DNA of 64,000 nucleotides from assembly GCA_000708835.1 (NCBI GenBank), contig DF237047.1:70447-134446 (forward strand). Reading direction: 5' to 3'. Origin of the DNA: Klebsormidium nitens. Taxonomy: Eukaryota; Streptophyta; Klebsormidiophyceae; Klebsormidiales; Klebsormidiaceae. The notes under the pieces were generated by a model. The model did not search any database and had not been told where the DNA came from. It saw only the letters and a list, made by a program, of their open reading frames with translations. Shown here piece after piece: positions 13,027 through 24,436 of the stretch (positions are counted from its first letter, which is position 1; the number at the start of each line of letters is the position of its first letter). The translations under genes were made by a program, and so were the position numbers.

Positions 13027-14764
13027 AATACGTACTCCCTGATTTAGCGCAACAACACTGCTTTGTTTGCTGCTGGCCGTTTTACGGTGCTAAAAGGTCC
13101 TAATTTCTATCAATATTGTTGCTGTTTCCCAGAGTCTGCAGCTGGTTTTCCTCTGGATGGTTGGGCAGACGCATGATTTGGCATACTGGTTCAGATACTT
13201 GAATCAGAACCTTTAGCATGTATGCTTCGGCTGGCAGCCAGCTTACTGTGTTTGAGAGTTTGACGCACTCCTGCTCCTCTGCTCTTGAGCCTCAACCTCG
13301 ATACGAGGAACCTTTTGAAGAGGGCTGCAGGAAACAGGTTTCGCCGATGATCCGGGATTTAAATCAAGGCATTCTCATTATTATGTGCTCTGCTGAAGGG
13401 ACATGGTTATACCCATGCGACTTGAGTTAATGAGTTTTCCCCGTAGAGACTGTGTGAAACGTAGCACACTGCTTTTTGGAAACAGGTATTGCTAAAAGAC
13501 TGAAGTCCCGTATGTGACAATCTTTTCGGCCTGCATTCGGTATTTTACACTGTTGCCAATACTATCCAAAATTTTGGACAATCTGGGTGGTTCTTTGCAG
13601 TGCAGCGTATCATGTGTCTTCGTTTGCAGTTTCGTAGGTGGGGCTTGCGATAGTCTTTTGAACTAAAGGTCTCTTGCTTCCCGTGGTATATCAGTATTCG
13701 TCTGACGAAGGTCCACACTCAGCTTCCACAAAGCGCTGACGTAACAAGTGTGTACTTGCAGGGCTGCAAACACAGATATGCAACACGGTGCCGACGAAGA
13801 GACTCTGGAGAAAACAGGCTTTGACATGTCGAAAATGAGTAGGCCAGCAGGAGATGAGTAGGGACCGTCCTCAAAGACCTTCATTTGTTCTTCGTGCTTT
13901 TTGCTTTGACAGTAAATTTGGGCGTAAAATTGGATCTGAGCTTTGACCGATTGTATAGTAGCACGGTGCGCGCTAGCCTTCGTCTTCTTTAGATCGATGT
14001 ATAGACGAACCTTCCGAGGACAGGAAAAGTCAATCGTAGACGGTTGACCTACCATCAGTACGACGTCGTATCGACTTCGTCAAGCATGCGAAAACTGAAA
14101 TTGCTGCAAATGGTACACGTGAAATGCGCTGTATTCCCAGTACAACGTGTCGCGTGCCTCGCACACGCGTGCTTGATAAACGAGAGGCAATGCGTGCCTT
14201 CAAGTCCATGGATTGTCACAATAATGTACGTCAGGTTGTTGATTAAATGTGCAAGGTCAAAATGTGGTTGTCCAGTCATCCTGACGTGGCAATAGTTATG
14301 CACTATGAATACTGAGCTGGATCCCAACTATTATGCAGTGTTCGTACATGTAGGCTGATCGTAGGGTAGCATCTTGTTGTGCTGTAGGCATACTAACTTG
14401 CAGATCCCGTCAAGAACATGATCGATCCGTTTTTAAGGAGCAGAATTGCCAGTTGAGTTGGGTGTATGGGCTCTTCGAGGCTCGGCCGCGCTTGAGGAAT
14501 CTGTGGATCGGAGTCGCATGCTACAAATTCGCGGTCGGGTCTTCGGAAAAGCAGTACGTGGACTGAGCTGGTCGCATGAGGCCGACTGATCTTCTCAATC
14601 TGGTACGCATTTGTGCAATTCTGAGTGCATCTGGATGATATGCCCATCATAAAAGTTCTCTTATATACGTGCACATATACCCAGATTGACCGCGCTGTGT
14701 AAAGGCTCATGTGCATTAAGCTATCACAAGAACTCATTGCATGAAGGGTTAGTATTCGATGCAA
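13027..14764. other. Gene-free stretch between convergent genes
   Basis: The reading frames here have no recognisable motif or consistent splice chain. The likely 3' UTRs of the small gene and of the histidine phosphatase gene occupy the ends. A TTATATACGTGCAC stretch near 14660 is the only promoter-like element seen. Confidence 0.4.
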
Positions 14765-16938
14765 TCATGTACTGTATCTGTATGTTCCTCCTGGCAATTT
14801 CGCAACTTCCTTCCGATCCTCCTGCGGAGCTCTCCTGGCGAGCACTAAATGCGCGGTGTCGTTGACCTTCGTCACGTGCCAGCCCCTGTTAGTTGTAAAT
14901 TTCAACAGCGTGACAGAACTATTCTCTAGAAAAATCTTATGCGTCATCTTGGGATCCGACTGAAGGATGCCCCGCAGAAAGCACTTGATCGCCATCCCGT
15001 GACCAAACAGGGCGACCCTCCGCCTCACCGCCGCCCTCACCGGTCGCTCCAAAGCGCCCGCACTCGTATCCGAAACCCCGTTCGCTTCCAGAGCGCTTGT
15101 TTGCAGCCCTGCTGCCCCCTCCGGTACAGACCGCTCACTGACCCCGGTACCTAGGTCCGAATCAGGATGGTGCGACACCCCTGCCTCTGGGGCACCGTTT
15201 CCCTTTGCTGCCTGCCTCCGCAAATCCAACAGCGCTAACGACGCCGACAACTCATCTTCCCTCAGCTCCTGCTCACTTTTCCCCACTTCCCCCCCTTGTT
15301 CTCGCCCCATCCCCAACCCCCCCGTTTGCGGAACGACTCCGTTCTGACCGTCTCTCCGAGCTATTTGTAACTGCTCTTTGATCATCCCCTCAACAAAGTG
15401 ACGCATCCGCGTCTCGACTTGAAGTTGGCTCTCCCCCCCAGGCGCAGTAAAGTTAGGTTGCAATGCGGGCATGCTAGCGAGAACGTCGGGCGTGTAAACC
15501 TCGGCGCGCGGCCGGCCCTCCCACTCGCCCTGGCTCATCTCCTGCAGGTCGTCTGCCACGTGGATCTCTCGCTCAGGGATGCCTAGCTCCTGAGAAAAAC
15601 GGGAAGTTGGGAGAAGCTTTCCAGAGGTTTCTTGCAGGAGACCAAAGGTGGTTCAGAGGAGTGTGTCTGTTGATCTGTTCACCTTGCGCTTAGAGTCCCG
15701 TTTTGCTAAATGTGAGGCTTGGTTCAGGTTTTCAGGTTGCGAGGGTTCCTAAAAAGAACTGCATATGATACTAGGTCGTACTGCTGACGTTGCCAGTTGA
15801 GAAGGAGCTGCAAAGACTGAATGGGGAACATGGAGATCGGACCTAAAAGTGGCCAAAAACCATAATCATGAGGCAAAGGAAATGTCACCCATGAGCCTCT
15901 AGTTACAAGAAGTGATGGAAGACTGTGTTGTTTCTGCTATCGCTTGATACCTTCTCACCACATTTTTCCATCGTTTGCTAGTTGTACGAGGCAGAGGTTA
16001 GTGCCACCCCTCCTAAATGTCGGCCAAAGGAATCACAAGTGGCTGCGGCAACCAGAAGCAACAGGGAAAAGGGGGGGTAGATGGATAATTACAGGTGGTT
16101 GACACTAAGGGTGAGTAGGAACCATCCTCACCAGGCATGTGATGGCAGCTGTGTCATACGCCCTGACAAGCGAGCTTGCATACACGGCATCAAAGGTCAG
16201 CTGCAGATAATCTCGGAGGTAGGCCCCCAGGGCCTTCGCCTGCTTCGCCCCTTTGGTGGTTAGTGTGGCGTGCTGGGAGCGACCGCCAACTGCAGCAGAC
16301 AGGAGTTGCTTCTGAGAGGATTGTAAAGCTGAACATTCTGCAAATGAACGCATATTGGATACGAACCTTCTAAGATATCCAAGAAGGTGGGACTGTGAAG
16401 AAAGTAGATGGTCAGTGAGTGTCAGCACTTGATTAGGTGAGCTACTGATGCACTCCTGACCCAAAATGTGCTTGGTCTAGCTTCCATGATCCCTCCAAGC
16501 AGAGTCTTAAGGGGCTAAACAGAAAGGCTAATCAAGAAATGACATTGTGAGAAGAGCGAGGGTTGCAGAGATCAGTAGGGGTCTTATAGAGGGACCTCAG
16601 GGCTTAGTCAAATAGGTTGCAGCATCACAGATGTAAATCTGGTTCTGAGATAGATAGAGCAGGTTGAGCACAAATGAGGTCAAGCAATGAAGTTCAAAGC
16701 TTTTGTTCCTGTCTGCTTGAAAGAGGAATCCAAGGGGTTGGCGCAGAGTTCCTTTGCCCCCAAAATGCAACGGCATCCTCATGAGTTGAACCATTTTGCC
16801 GAAGACATCAAAGAAGAGGACTCAATGCTTTTAAAAGAAGAGAGAAAGAGCAACTTTCTCACCGATGGACGGGTGCACATTCGCTGTGCTTTCTCCGTGG
16901 CGAACAAGGTAAACTTCAATGACAATTTCCTCCGCCAT
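14765..16938 (-). CDS. Histidine phosphatase / phosphoglycerate-mutase-like protein
   Basis: Three exons, 16863-16938, 16132-16289 and 14765-15589, join in phase to 352 residues. Members of this superfamily use a phospho-histidine to move or remove phosphate. Visible: LVRHGESTAN at residues 11-20 with the catalytic His14, HATLTTKGAKQAKALG, the YASSLVRAYDTAAI segment carrying the second conserved Arg, MSQGEWEGR (acidic catalytic region), and FGHGMAIKCFLRGIL with the second catalytic His275. All catalytic landmarks are therefore present. Residues about 155-265 are a Gly/Glu/Ser-rich low-complexity insertion not usual for the fold, making the protein longer than the common 200-280. The natural substrate cannot be told. 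Start: the only ATG before the RHG motif in the frame. Confidence 0.88.
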
Positions 16939-17448
16939 GTTGGAATAATGCTGTACGTCGGGTGAAGGAGATCAACAAGCCACTGCGCTACTTCACAACG
17001 TGACCTCGTCAGATCTCTCCTCCTTCCCCAACCTGCCGCACTAGACAAGTGACTTGAGCAGTGAGTGAGAAGTGGAGCGAAGATGACAAGAAACGCCTCA
17101 AGATGCCAGGCACCAGCTGGCTGGCCCCCAATATCAATCTGCGGACAGTCCGCACTTTGTGGGATCCCCCAAGACTTCAGCCCGGGGACCGCAAAAACAG
17201 CGACTATTTGCCCGCGCGCCAACGAACATCAGTCGCTGAGCAGCCGGCCTTTAAGGCCCTCGGACCGTCCGACGCGGAGTGTCCCATCATTGGAGTGACC
17301 GCGATTCCATTGCCAACTCAAGAAGCTGGGCAGATTTAATCGTTCTCACTTTGCAGAGTCTAAGCACTCCAAGACCTTGAACAGGAATGTGGGCGGCTCT
17401 CCCTTGCAGCTGAGCTTCTCAGATTTCTCTCACTAGAGTTGTGTGGCC
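16939..17448. other. Divergent promoter region
   Basis: This 510-bp spacer lies between the histidine phosphatase gene (minus) and the RimO gene (plus), so both are probably transcribed outward from here. No coding frame with support. Confidence 0.4.
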
Positions 17449-20400
17449 ATGGGTACGCTAGCGCAGGCTGTTGATCGGTGCAAAATTCTGTCGGCTGCCG
17501 CTCATTCCAAGTCTGAGGTGCATTGCAAACCTCAGGCTGAAACCGGGGCCAGAAGTCTGATATGCAGACATCAAGTAGAAAGTCTGCACGACGCGCTGGG
17601 CAGAAGGTCGGGGTTCTTTGGAGGCTCGCTTCAGCCAATTGGCAGGCGGAATGGCTTGCAACTGCAATTGCAGCGCTCTCTGAAGACTGTCAGGGCAGCA
17701 TTGGCAGAAGCAACGGAGGCAGCGGCGCCTACCCTTGCAGAGACGCCAGTTGTCAAGAAGACTGGTTCGGTGGCATTGGTGGCCCTTGGTAAGAATTGTC
17801 ACGTTGGCTCTGAACACCCCTTTTTGGTAATGGTGTGGAGAGCTCTGATGGGGAATACTCTGAGCCATGTTCAGCGGCAAAATGCTGTAGGGATCAAGCA
17901 CTTACCTTCGTGCAGTTTGAAAGGATCAAGCATGGCTGGCAATCCTTGTATTTGACCACTTAGATATTTAGGGTTTGGGTTGGCCGCTCAGGGTGAGGGT
18001 TAAGCTCCAGCTCTTTTACAGTTTAGGAGGGTTTGGTGCAATGGGAGTGGAAGTCCAGGGTATAGCCTAAGCCCCGGACTTCCACTGAGGCGTTAGAAGG
18101 GTTAGTCGCTAACCGAAAGCTGCTCCTTTGCAGGCTGTCCAAAAAACACTGTGGACGCAGAGGTGATGCTCGGGGACCTGCAGAGGCAAGGGTACCAGAT
18201 CACTGACGATCCTGACACCGCTGATGTGGTGAGTCTGGCGGGCAATGCAGACAGCCAAAAAAGATGAAGTGCTGGCCTTGCGGAGACGATGGTTGGGTGG
18301 TGTGAATGGAGGCTCTCTCGAAGGGGGGATCAGCTGTGCTTTGACGCAGTCCGCTTGTTTGCGTCAGTTTTTCTTGAAGCACATCACCCGCATTGTTCGC
18401 CAAGGTCAGCCTCTTTGAGTGTAAGATATCTGACAGTTTATTGTTTGCGGGTCATAGGTAATTGTCAACACGTGCGCTTTCATCGAGGACGCCAAGCGGG
18501 AGTCCATTGATGCAATCACGGAGGTGAGCCTCCAGCCTCCGCTCTGACCTTCGATCGACATCCTTCAACGGATCATTGTTGGCAGTCGTTCCTCTCAGCC
18601 AGGAAACTCAGTGATCATCTCGCTGGCGCCCGGGGTCCTTGCACTCTTTTCTTAATGTCACATCAAAAGCTGCCAATGCCTCTTGCTGTGTTTTCTTCCA
18701 GCAAACTTACACAACATCATGATCATCGCTGCTGATGTCACTTGCACCATCAGAAGAAGCTTCGTCATGTCTGCAGGCTGGGGAACTGAAGGGCAAGTCT
18801 GCCAAGGGCGTGCTGGTGACTGGCTGCCTGGCACAGCGGTACTCTAAGGAGCTTGCCAGGTGCATACCTTATGCACACCGTTGGTCGCTCTTTTATTGCA
18901 CACCCTTTTACTGGTCACCTTGGTCACAATCTTGTTCGTTTTGCTGGTGCAAAGACTCAGAATCATGCCCTTCGGAAGGCCTGCATTACAAAGATAGCAG
19001 AGGACATCGACTGGAAGTAGTTCTTGCGCACTTACATAGACTGTGTAAGGTTGAGGGCATTTCACGGAGGAGCCTCCCTCTTCCGCATCTGACCCCGGAA
19101 GATATCCTGCTGATTGCTAGCTATATGTTTTTCGTTGAGCTGGAACTATCTCCGACCATGACTTTAAAAATGCACGGCCCAGAGCTCAAGCATCGACCGC
19201 CACTGAAAGGAGGCAAACTTTTCGATCTGCTGATTCAAAGTGCCTTGCACACTGGTTCATCTAGTGCAGACTATGACTTTCCCCCTCAGCAAGCCCTGTT
19301 CCCAGGGTGCCGCCTAGTTCTCTGTGCACTAAAAGTTCTGCTTACCCTCAATTCAATGACATTCAATTGTCAACATTTATAGCTCCAAGAATTCAGAACA
19401 CTTGCCGGCAACGAACTTCGAATGTTATGTCTTGTCATCCATGAATAGCAAAAGTCTAGAACTTTGTAACTGATCAATCGAAGTCCTCAACTTTTAAAGT
19501 TACTTTCTCACAGCAAGATCATCTCCGAGGACGCCGACTCCGTCCTTTGTTTCCTTCATCCTTCAACCTACAAAACTTCAAAAAGTCATAGGGCAACTCC
19601 CGTGTGTCCCAAGGTGCTTGTCTCCGAAGCTTCAGAGCCCTGATGCTTCAGAGCCCTGATGGGTAGGGATGGTTTGGTGCTTAGGGTGGGTAGGGGTGCG
19701 CAGTGCATAAACATCGGGCTAGGGCTTCTATTTGAATTGCCCGGGACTTTTGAATCTTAGGAGACAAGCTTTTAGGAGACAACAGAGTTGCCACTTTTCA
19801 TAAAGCCAGGTTCCTGAAGTGTGGAACCGTTTTCTGCAGCGAGCTTCCGTTCGTCGACGCCGTCGTCGGCTTCGAGTCCTACTCCCAGCTCGGCGCCCAA
19901 GTCGAGCGCATTCTCGCCACCGGAACCGCCAGCACCAGCACTTCCTCTCTCGAACAAAACGTCCTCGTCGGCACGCCGCACGTGCCGTTCCGTGTCGAGT
20001 CCGAGCGCCGGCGAATCACGGCGCAGCACACGGCGTACCTGAGAGTCGCGGAGGGTTGCGACCACACGTGCACGTTTTGCAGCATTCCGGGGTTCCGGGG
20101 GAAGTTCCGGAGCAAGCGGTTTGAGGCGGTGGTCGCAGAGGCGAATCTGCTGGCGGCGTCAGGTGGGAATTTGGGCACTTTGGAATACCTGTTAAGCGGG
20201 ATATTTTTAGTTTTCCGGTGTACCTTTGTATTAGTGTGCAAAGATATGTTCGACAGAAATCTGGAGCAAGCGGTTCGAGGCGGTGGTCGCGGAGGCAATC
20301 TTGCTGCCGGCCTCAGGTGGGGTTCCGGAGATCGTTTTTATCGGTGACCCTATGTTTTGAAACGTGTGCAAAGATCTGGGGAAGGTTCCCGAGCAAGCGA

Positions 20401-21884
20401 GAGGAGAGAGGGTGACGGAGACGAGATCGCTGGCGGTGTCAGGTGGAGCTCTGGACGTCCCGGTTTGGAGATCTCAACGTTCTGAGTCGGCTTGAATTGA
20501 CGCAGTCAGGAAGTGACAAAAGGCCAAGGTTTGCGAACGGTTTCCCTCACGGTTTTTTTAGGGGCAGAAAATCAGGTTGACCCCAACTTTTCAGGAACTC
20601 TCCCCTTATTGCGAAGTCAAGTTCGACACAGAGCTGACGGCGTAATGGAGAGCCGCCGGTGTTTCGCCGACCGTTCATGAGCCTCCTTTCTAGCCTGACA
20701 GGGAGACTAAGCTTTCATTTTGGGTTGTTACCGACACGCCGGTGCTTGAGAACTATCACACGACGTGCGACCGCTGTTTCCCAGCCCCTGGCCACATAAG
20801 ATCAGTCGCCCAGAACACGAATCTTTGTGACAGCGGCTTTATATATAATTGCTGTCAAAATCTGGGTGTGCGCCAGTCTGGGCTCCAATTAACCACACCG
20901 CAGGCTTTTTTGCTGGCCCGTACGATCCTTGACAAGCCGGAATAGTTGCACGCGCCTGCGCGACTTCGCTTACCGTAGACGACACCATCAGTTCGCCTGG
21001 CATGTCAAGTTCACGTAGAAGTTGCTCAGGGAGCGAGATTGCAGACCGTTAGGCAGAACCCTTTGCACGGAGATTTTATGAGAATAATTACTGATCTGCG
21101 TGTTCCTTTCTGTGCAGGGGCGCGCGAGATCTGTTTGATCGCCGAAGACACGAACCAGTGGGGCAGCGACTTCGGCGAATCGGACCCCCGGCGGCTGCAA
21201 GACCTGCTTCACGCCATCGCAGAAAACCCCCGGGTTAAGTGGATCCGACTGCTGTACTGCTACCCGAGTTATTTCACCGAGGAACTGATCACCGCCATCG
21301 CCTCAATCGACAAAGTCTGTAAGTATATCGACATTCCGCTGCAACACATAAGCGCGGCGGTGCTGCAACGGATGCAGCGGCCGAGTAAAACGCACGCCGA
21401 GGGATTGCTGCGAAAGTTGAAGGAACGGATACCCGGGTTAGTGTTGCGAACCACGTTTATTTCCGGGTTCCCGGGCGAGACGGAGGGGGATCACGAGGAG
21501 CTTATGGGCGCGGTTAAGGAGTTCGGGTTTGAGCGTGGGGGCGTGTTTGCGTATTCGCGGGAAGACGGGACGCCCGCGGCGGATCTGGAAAAGCAGGTCG
21601 GGCGACGGACGAAGGATCGGCGGCAGTGCGAGTTGCAGGATATGATGCGGGACCGGCAGATGGACTGGGCGGGGCAGCAGATTGGGCGGACGCTCGACGT
21701 CATGATTGACGTCATGGACGGACACGTAGCGGTCGGACGAAGCCAATATGATGCCCCCGAGATCGATAATCGAGTCAGAATAGAAGGGTGTTTGATACCG
21801 TTTACGCCTGGGAGCGTGCTGCAGTGTAGGGTCGTGGGGGCTGAGGACTGGGACCTTATTGCGGAACCAATTGAAGTGAGTTGA
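17449..21884 (+). CDS. RimO: RimO-type radical SAM methylthiotransferase, organelle-targeted
   Basis: Six exons, 17449-17788, 18134-18228, 18458-18523, 18777-18859, 19840-20162 and 21118-21884, join in phase to 557 residues. Bacterial RimO adds a methylthio group to an Asp of ribosomal protein S12. Seen in order: a 113-residue N-terminal extension rich in Ser, Arg and Ala (transit peptide, inferred); the MTTase iron-sulphur domain with Cys115 (GCPKN), Cys151 (NTCAF) and Cys184 (TGCLAQRY); the radical SAM motif CDHTCTFC (Cys268, 272, 275); then [40 protein letters not shown] and a C-terminal TRAM domain ([10 protein letters not shown]). GCPKN and the EDTNQWG element fit RimO better than MiaB or CDKAL1. 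The end of exon 5 is repeated in intron 5. Confidence 0.92.
18046..18086. repeat. Short perfect hairpin in RimO intron 1
   Basis: An 11-bp stem (AGTGGAAGTCC with its complement) surrounds a loop of about 19 bases. It lies between coding exons, about 50 bases ahead of the exon 2 splice acceptor. No function can be assigned. Confidence 0.6.
19629..19660. repeat. Two exact 16-bp tandem repeats
   Basis: The unit GCTTCAGAGCCCTGAT occurs twice in direct succession in RimO intron 4. It is unrelated to the exon-boundary arrays described elsewhere. Confidence 0.8.
20163..20455 (+). repeat. Decayed tandem copies of the 3' end of RimO exon 5
   Basis: Exon 5 ends at 20162 with a stretch reading GAGCAAGCGGTTTGAGG onward to GGCGTCAG|GT. 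Copies of this exon end together with the donor lie downstream, ending at about 20316 and 20442 (spacings 154 and 126 bp). Both keep an AG|GTGG donor; the second is strongly diverged. They share an intronic lead (GTGTGCAAAGAT). Confidence 0.75.
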
Positions 21885-24436
21885 GATCCGCTGAATATTA
21901 ATTTCGACGATTTAGTCATTCATGGCACAGTGCCCTTGCAATCTTCTTGATCGTGCGCTGAAGTTGGTGAGCTTGAGCCGAATTCGTATGATCGAGAGAA
22001 GCATCGCCCATGCCTTCATGCAAGGTTTTGATCCTAGGAGCAAGGTGTACTGGACGGTCAGACCAGTCTAACGATCTGCTCCAGGCTCAGCTCTGGTTGA
22101 GCAAATTGAAGCCTGCAAGGTCGCAATTGCATGCGATTGCCTCAGCATGTTGCGGGACAATGGGGAATGCATCATACGATAACATGCATGTAGACGCTCG
22201 GCTACATGTAGACGCTCGGCTTTGCAAAGAACGGCCGTAGCATGCAGCATATGCATGCGCTTATAGGCCATCTTCTTGTCTCCTTGCTTTCATATATTCC
22301 GACATCATGTAATTCGCTGCCAATGATCAAGTGGTATCAAGCTAGAAACGTACATAGCCTATACAGGTTACTGCTTGAAGACTAACTAAAATGGATATGT
22401 AGGTACGTGCGTGAGCCGCCGCCCGACTTTAGCTCGGTTCCAATGGCGACCTCAAGTACTCGTGCATGTACACTTTGGATTGGATTCATGATGACTTGAT
22501 TCATGATCTCGTCATATAATGTGCCGACAGAAGCATTCACTTGCATGCACGAGCATATGCGTAAAAGTGAAAACAACCATGCCACAAACAGGGCCACACT
22601 CAGCAACGAATAATCCAGGATGCACATTGTAGCTACACCCTCGATGGCACCATGCAAGAAATATAGGAACGCAAGGTTCCATCTCCTTGAAGATTATATT
22701 CTGCCACCATGAAAATGGTGAACCCATTGTAGACGGACTTAGAGTGTTCTATGAAACTATACAATCACGGAGGAATGATCATGCCGTACGGCGTTTCCAG
22801 GATTGATATGCTCTTAGTCAAACGTGAAGTCTACTAAGACTCTGAGTCCCTTCGCATAATTAAGCGTGACATGTGAAGGTGCAAGCAAGTCGATGTAGCT
22901 GAACAGAATCGATCATGTATGCCATGAGAAACCTATGGCCTGTTTGGCTACGGCGAGAATGATAAGAGACCATCATGTGGCTCAATCGGATATCAGAGCA
23001 TCATAAGAAATCTGAGCCGAGTGCACTGAGGGCCTTTCAACTTGGACGCTCTCGGATCCTGATTCCTGATGCCCTGAAAAATTGACACGGTGGCAAATAC
23101 TCGACGGATATCGGCGGCGCGGAGTCCGTGCGAATCTAATCTAACGGGTCGGACCGCAGTCAGATCTTGATACCAAGGCGCCGCAGATAACACCTAACCT
23201 AGGTCGGTACCTAGGTAGCCTTCCTAGTACCTACTGTAGGCTGTACTCAGAATGGTGCCGCGGCGCGCCGTCGATCGCGACTCCGAGTCACGGTTGGACT
23301 CAAATTTGGACTTGCGACTGTACTTATAGTACTACCGGGCAGGCTTCGGTCTAGACTCCGTGTGAGTATGGTCGGTAGCCTGCCGCAGTAAACCAGTCGG
23401 TTCTATCGCAAACCGACGACTAAAATTTGAGTGGTACCGTACCGCGGCTGTCCGCCCACTCCCACGGTACTACTTTAGTAGTACCGCCGAGGTACCGTTT
23501 GCTGAAAATAGAATGCAATTGGGCAGCTCATGCAGCGGCTCTAGTATCTACCGCTAATGACGCGTGCACAACTTAGAGCCTAGCTTGGCAAAACGAAAAG
23601 CTAGATTGACTGAGTTTAGGAGCATGGTTCCGCTCGACCATATACAAGCATAGCAGCAACAATTTTAGTCAATATTGATGTAAAATAAACGATCGTTGTA
23701 AATGTACGATTCAGGACACGTGTCCTTGCCAGTGCATGTGCATGAGCCCAGCCACGTCATTAGGGGGCAGTGGGACCGCCGTCAGCTAGCTTTTGCAATG
23801 GCCCGTGGGCGTGCTCCGTGCGAACACCAATGACCAGCATGGCTGATGCCGACATGATAACGTGATCGGTGGTAATGTATCTAGCTAGGCTAGCTAGCTT
23901 ATCGCCACTAAACAAAGCTGAACGGCCTAGATTAGACAGATATGGGAACAACAGCCACGGGCAAGCAATGACTTGGAGTCAGTGGCTCCTACATGGTTTT
24001 GTTGTGGTTCTAAACGGTAACATATGCAGCAACCTGAGTGCATGGGCTGCGTAGCAAGATTTTGCAGGTCGTATTGTGAAACACAATCAGGTGTGAGCGA
24101 GCTTTGAAAAAGCAAGTCGACGCCCGGAAAACCAAAGCGTAGAAACATAATTAATCGTCTCTTGTGTGTAAGCTCCAATGTTCTTATAATCCGACACCAA
24201 GCAAGGTCTAGATCGATAGCATACTGAATATCCACACCCCAGTGCCACCAGATTGTTGAAAGCACCGGATCAAAGTATTGTATAGATTGTAAAGTTACCT
24301 TGACCACTTTTGACAAAGGCAATTCTGACCATCTTTTAATGTCCTACATTTGAGTTTGCGTTCCGGTTGATCTCCGTTCATTATGTCATCATGATTACGA
24401 TCGAGGCGCTAATGATTCGCGAGTCCCTCAACAACT
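21885..24436. other. Gene-poor stretch with palindromic AT/GC motifs
   Basis: No coding frame is supported over about 2.5 kb between two convergent genes. Small features: a direct repeat around ACATGTAGACGCTCGG at about 22188-22220, and at 23190-23500 a run rich in CCTAGG, GGTACC and GTACTAC words including the hairpin GGTACTAC-TTTA-GTAGTACC at about 23469-23488. This may be remnant of a transposable element; no transposase or terminal repeats were seen. Confidence 0.4.
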
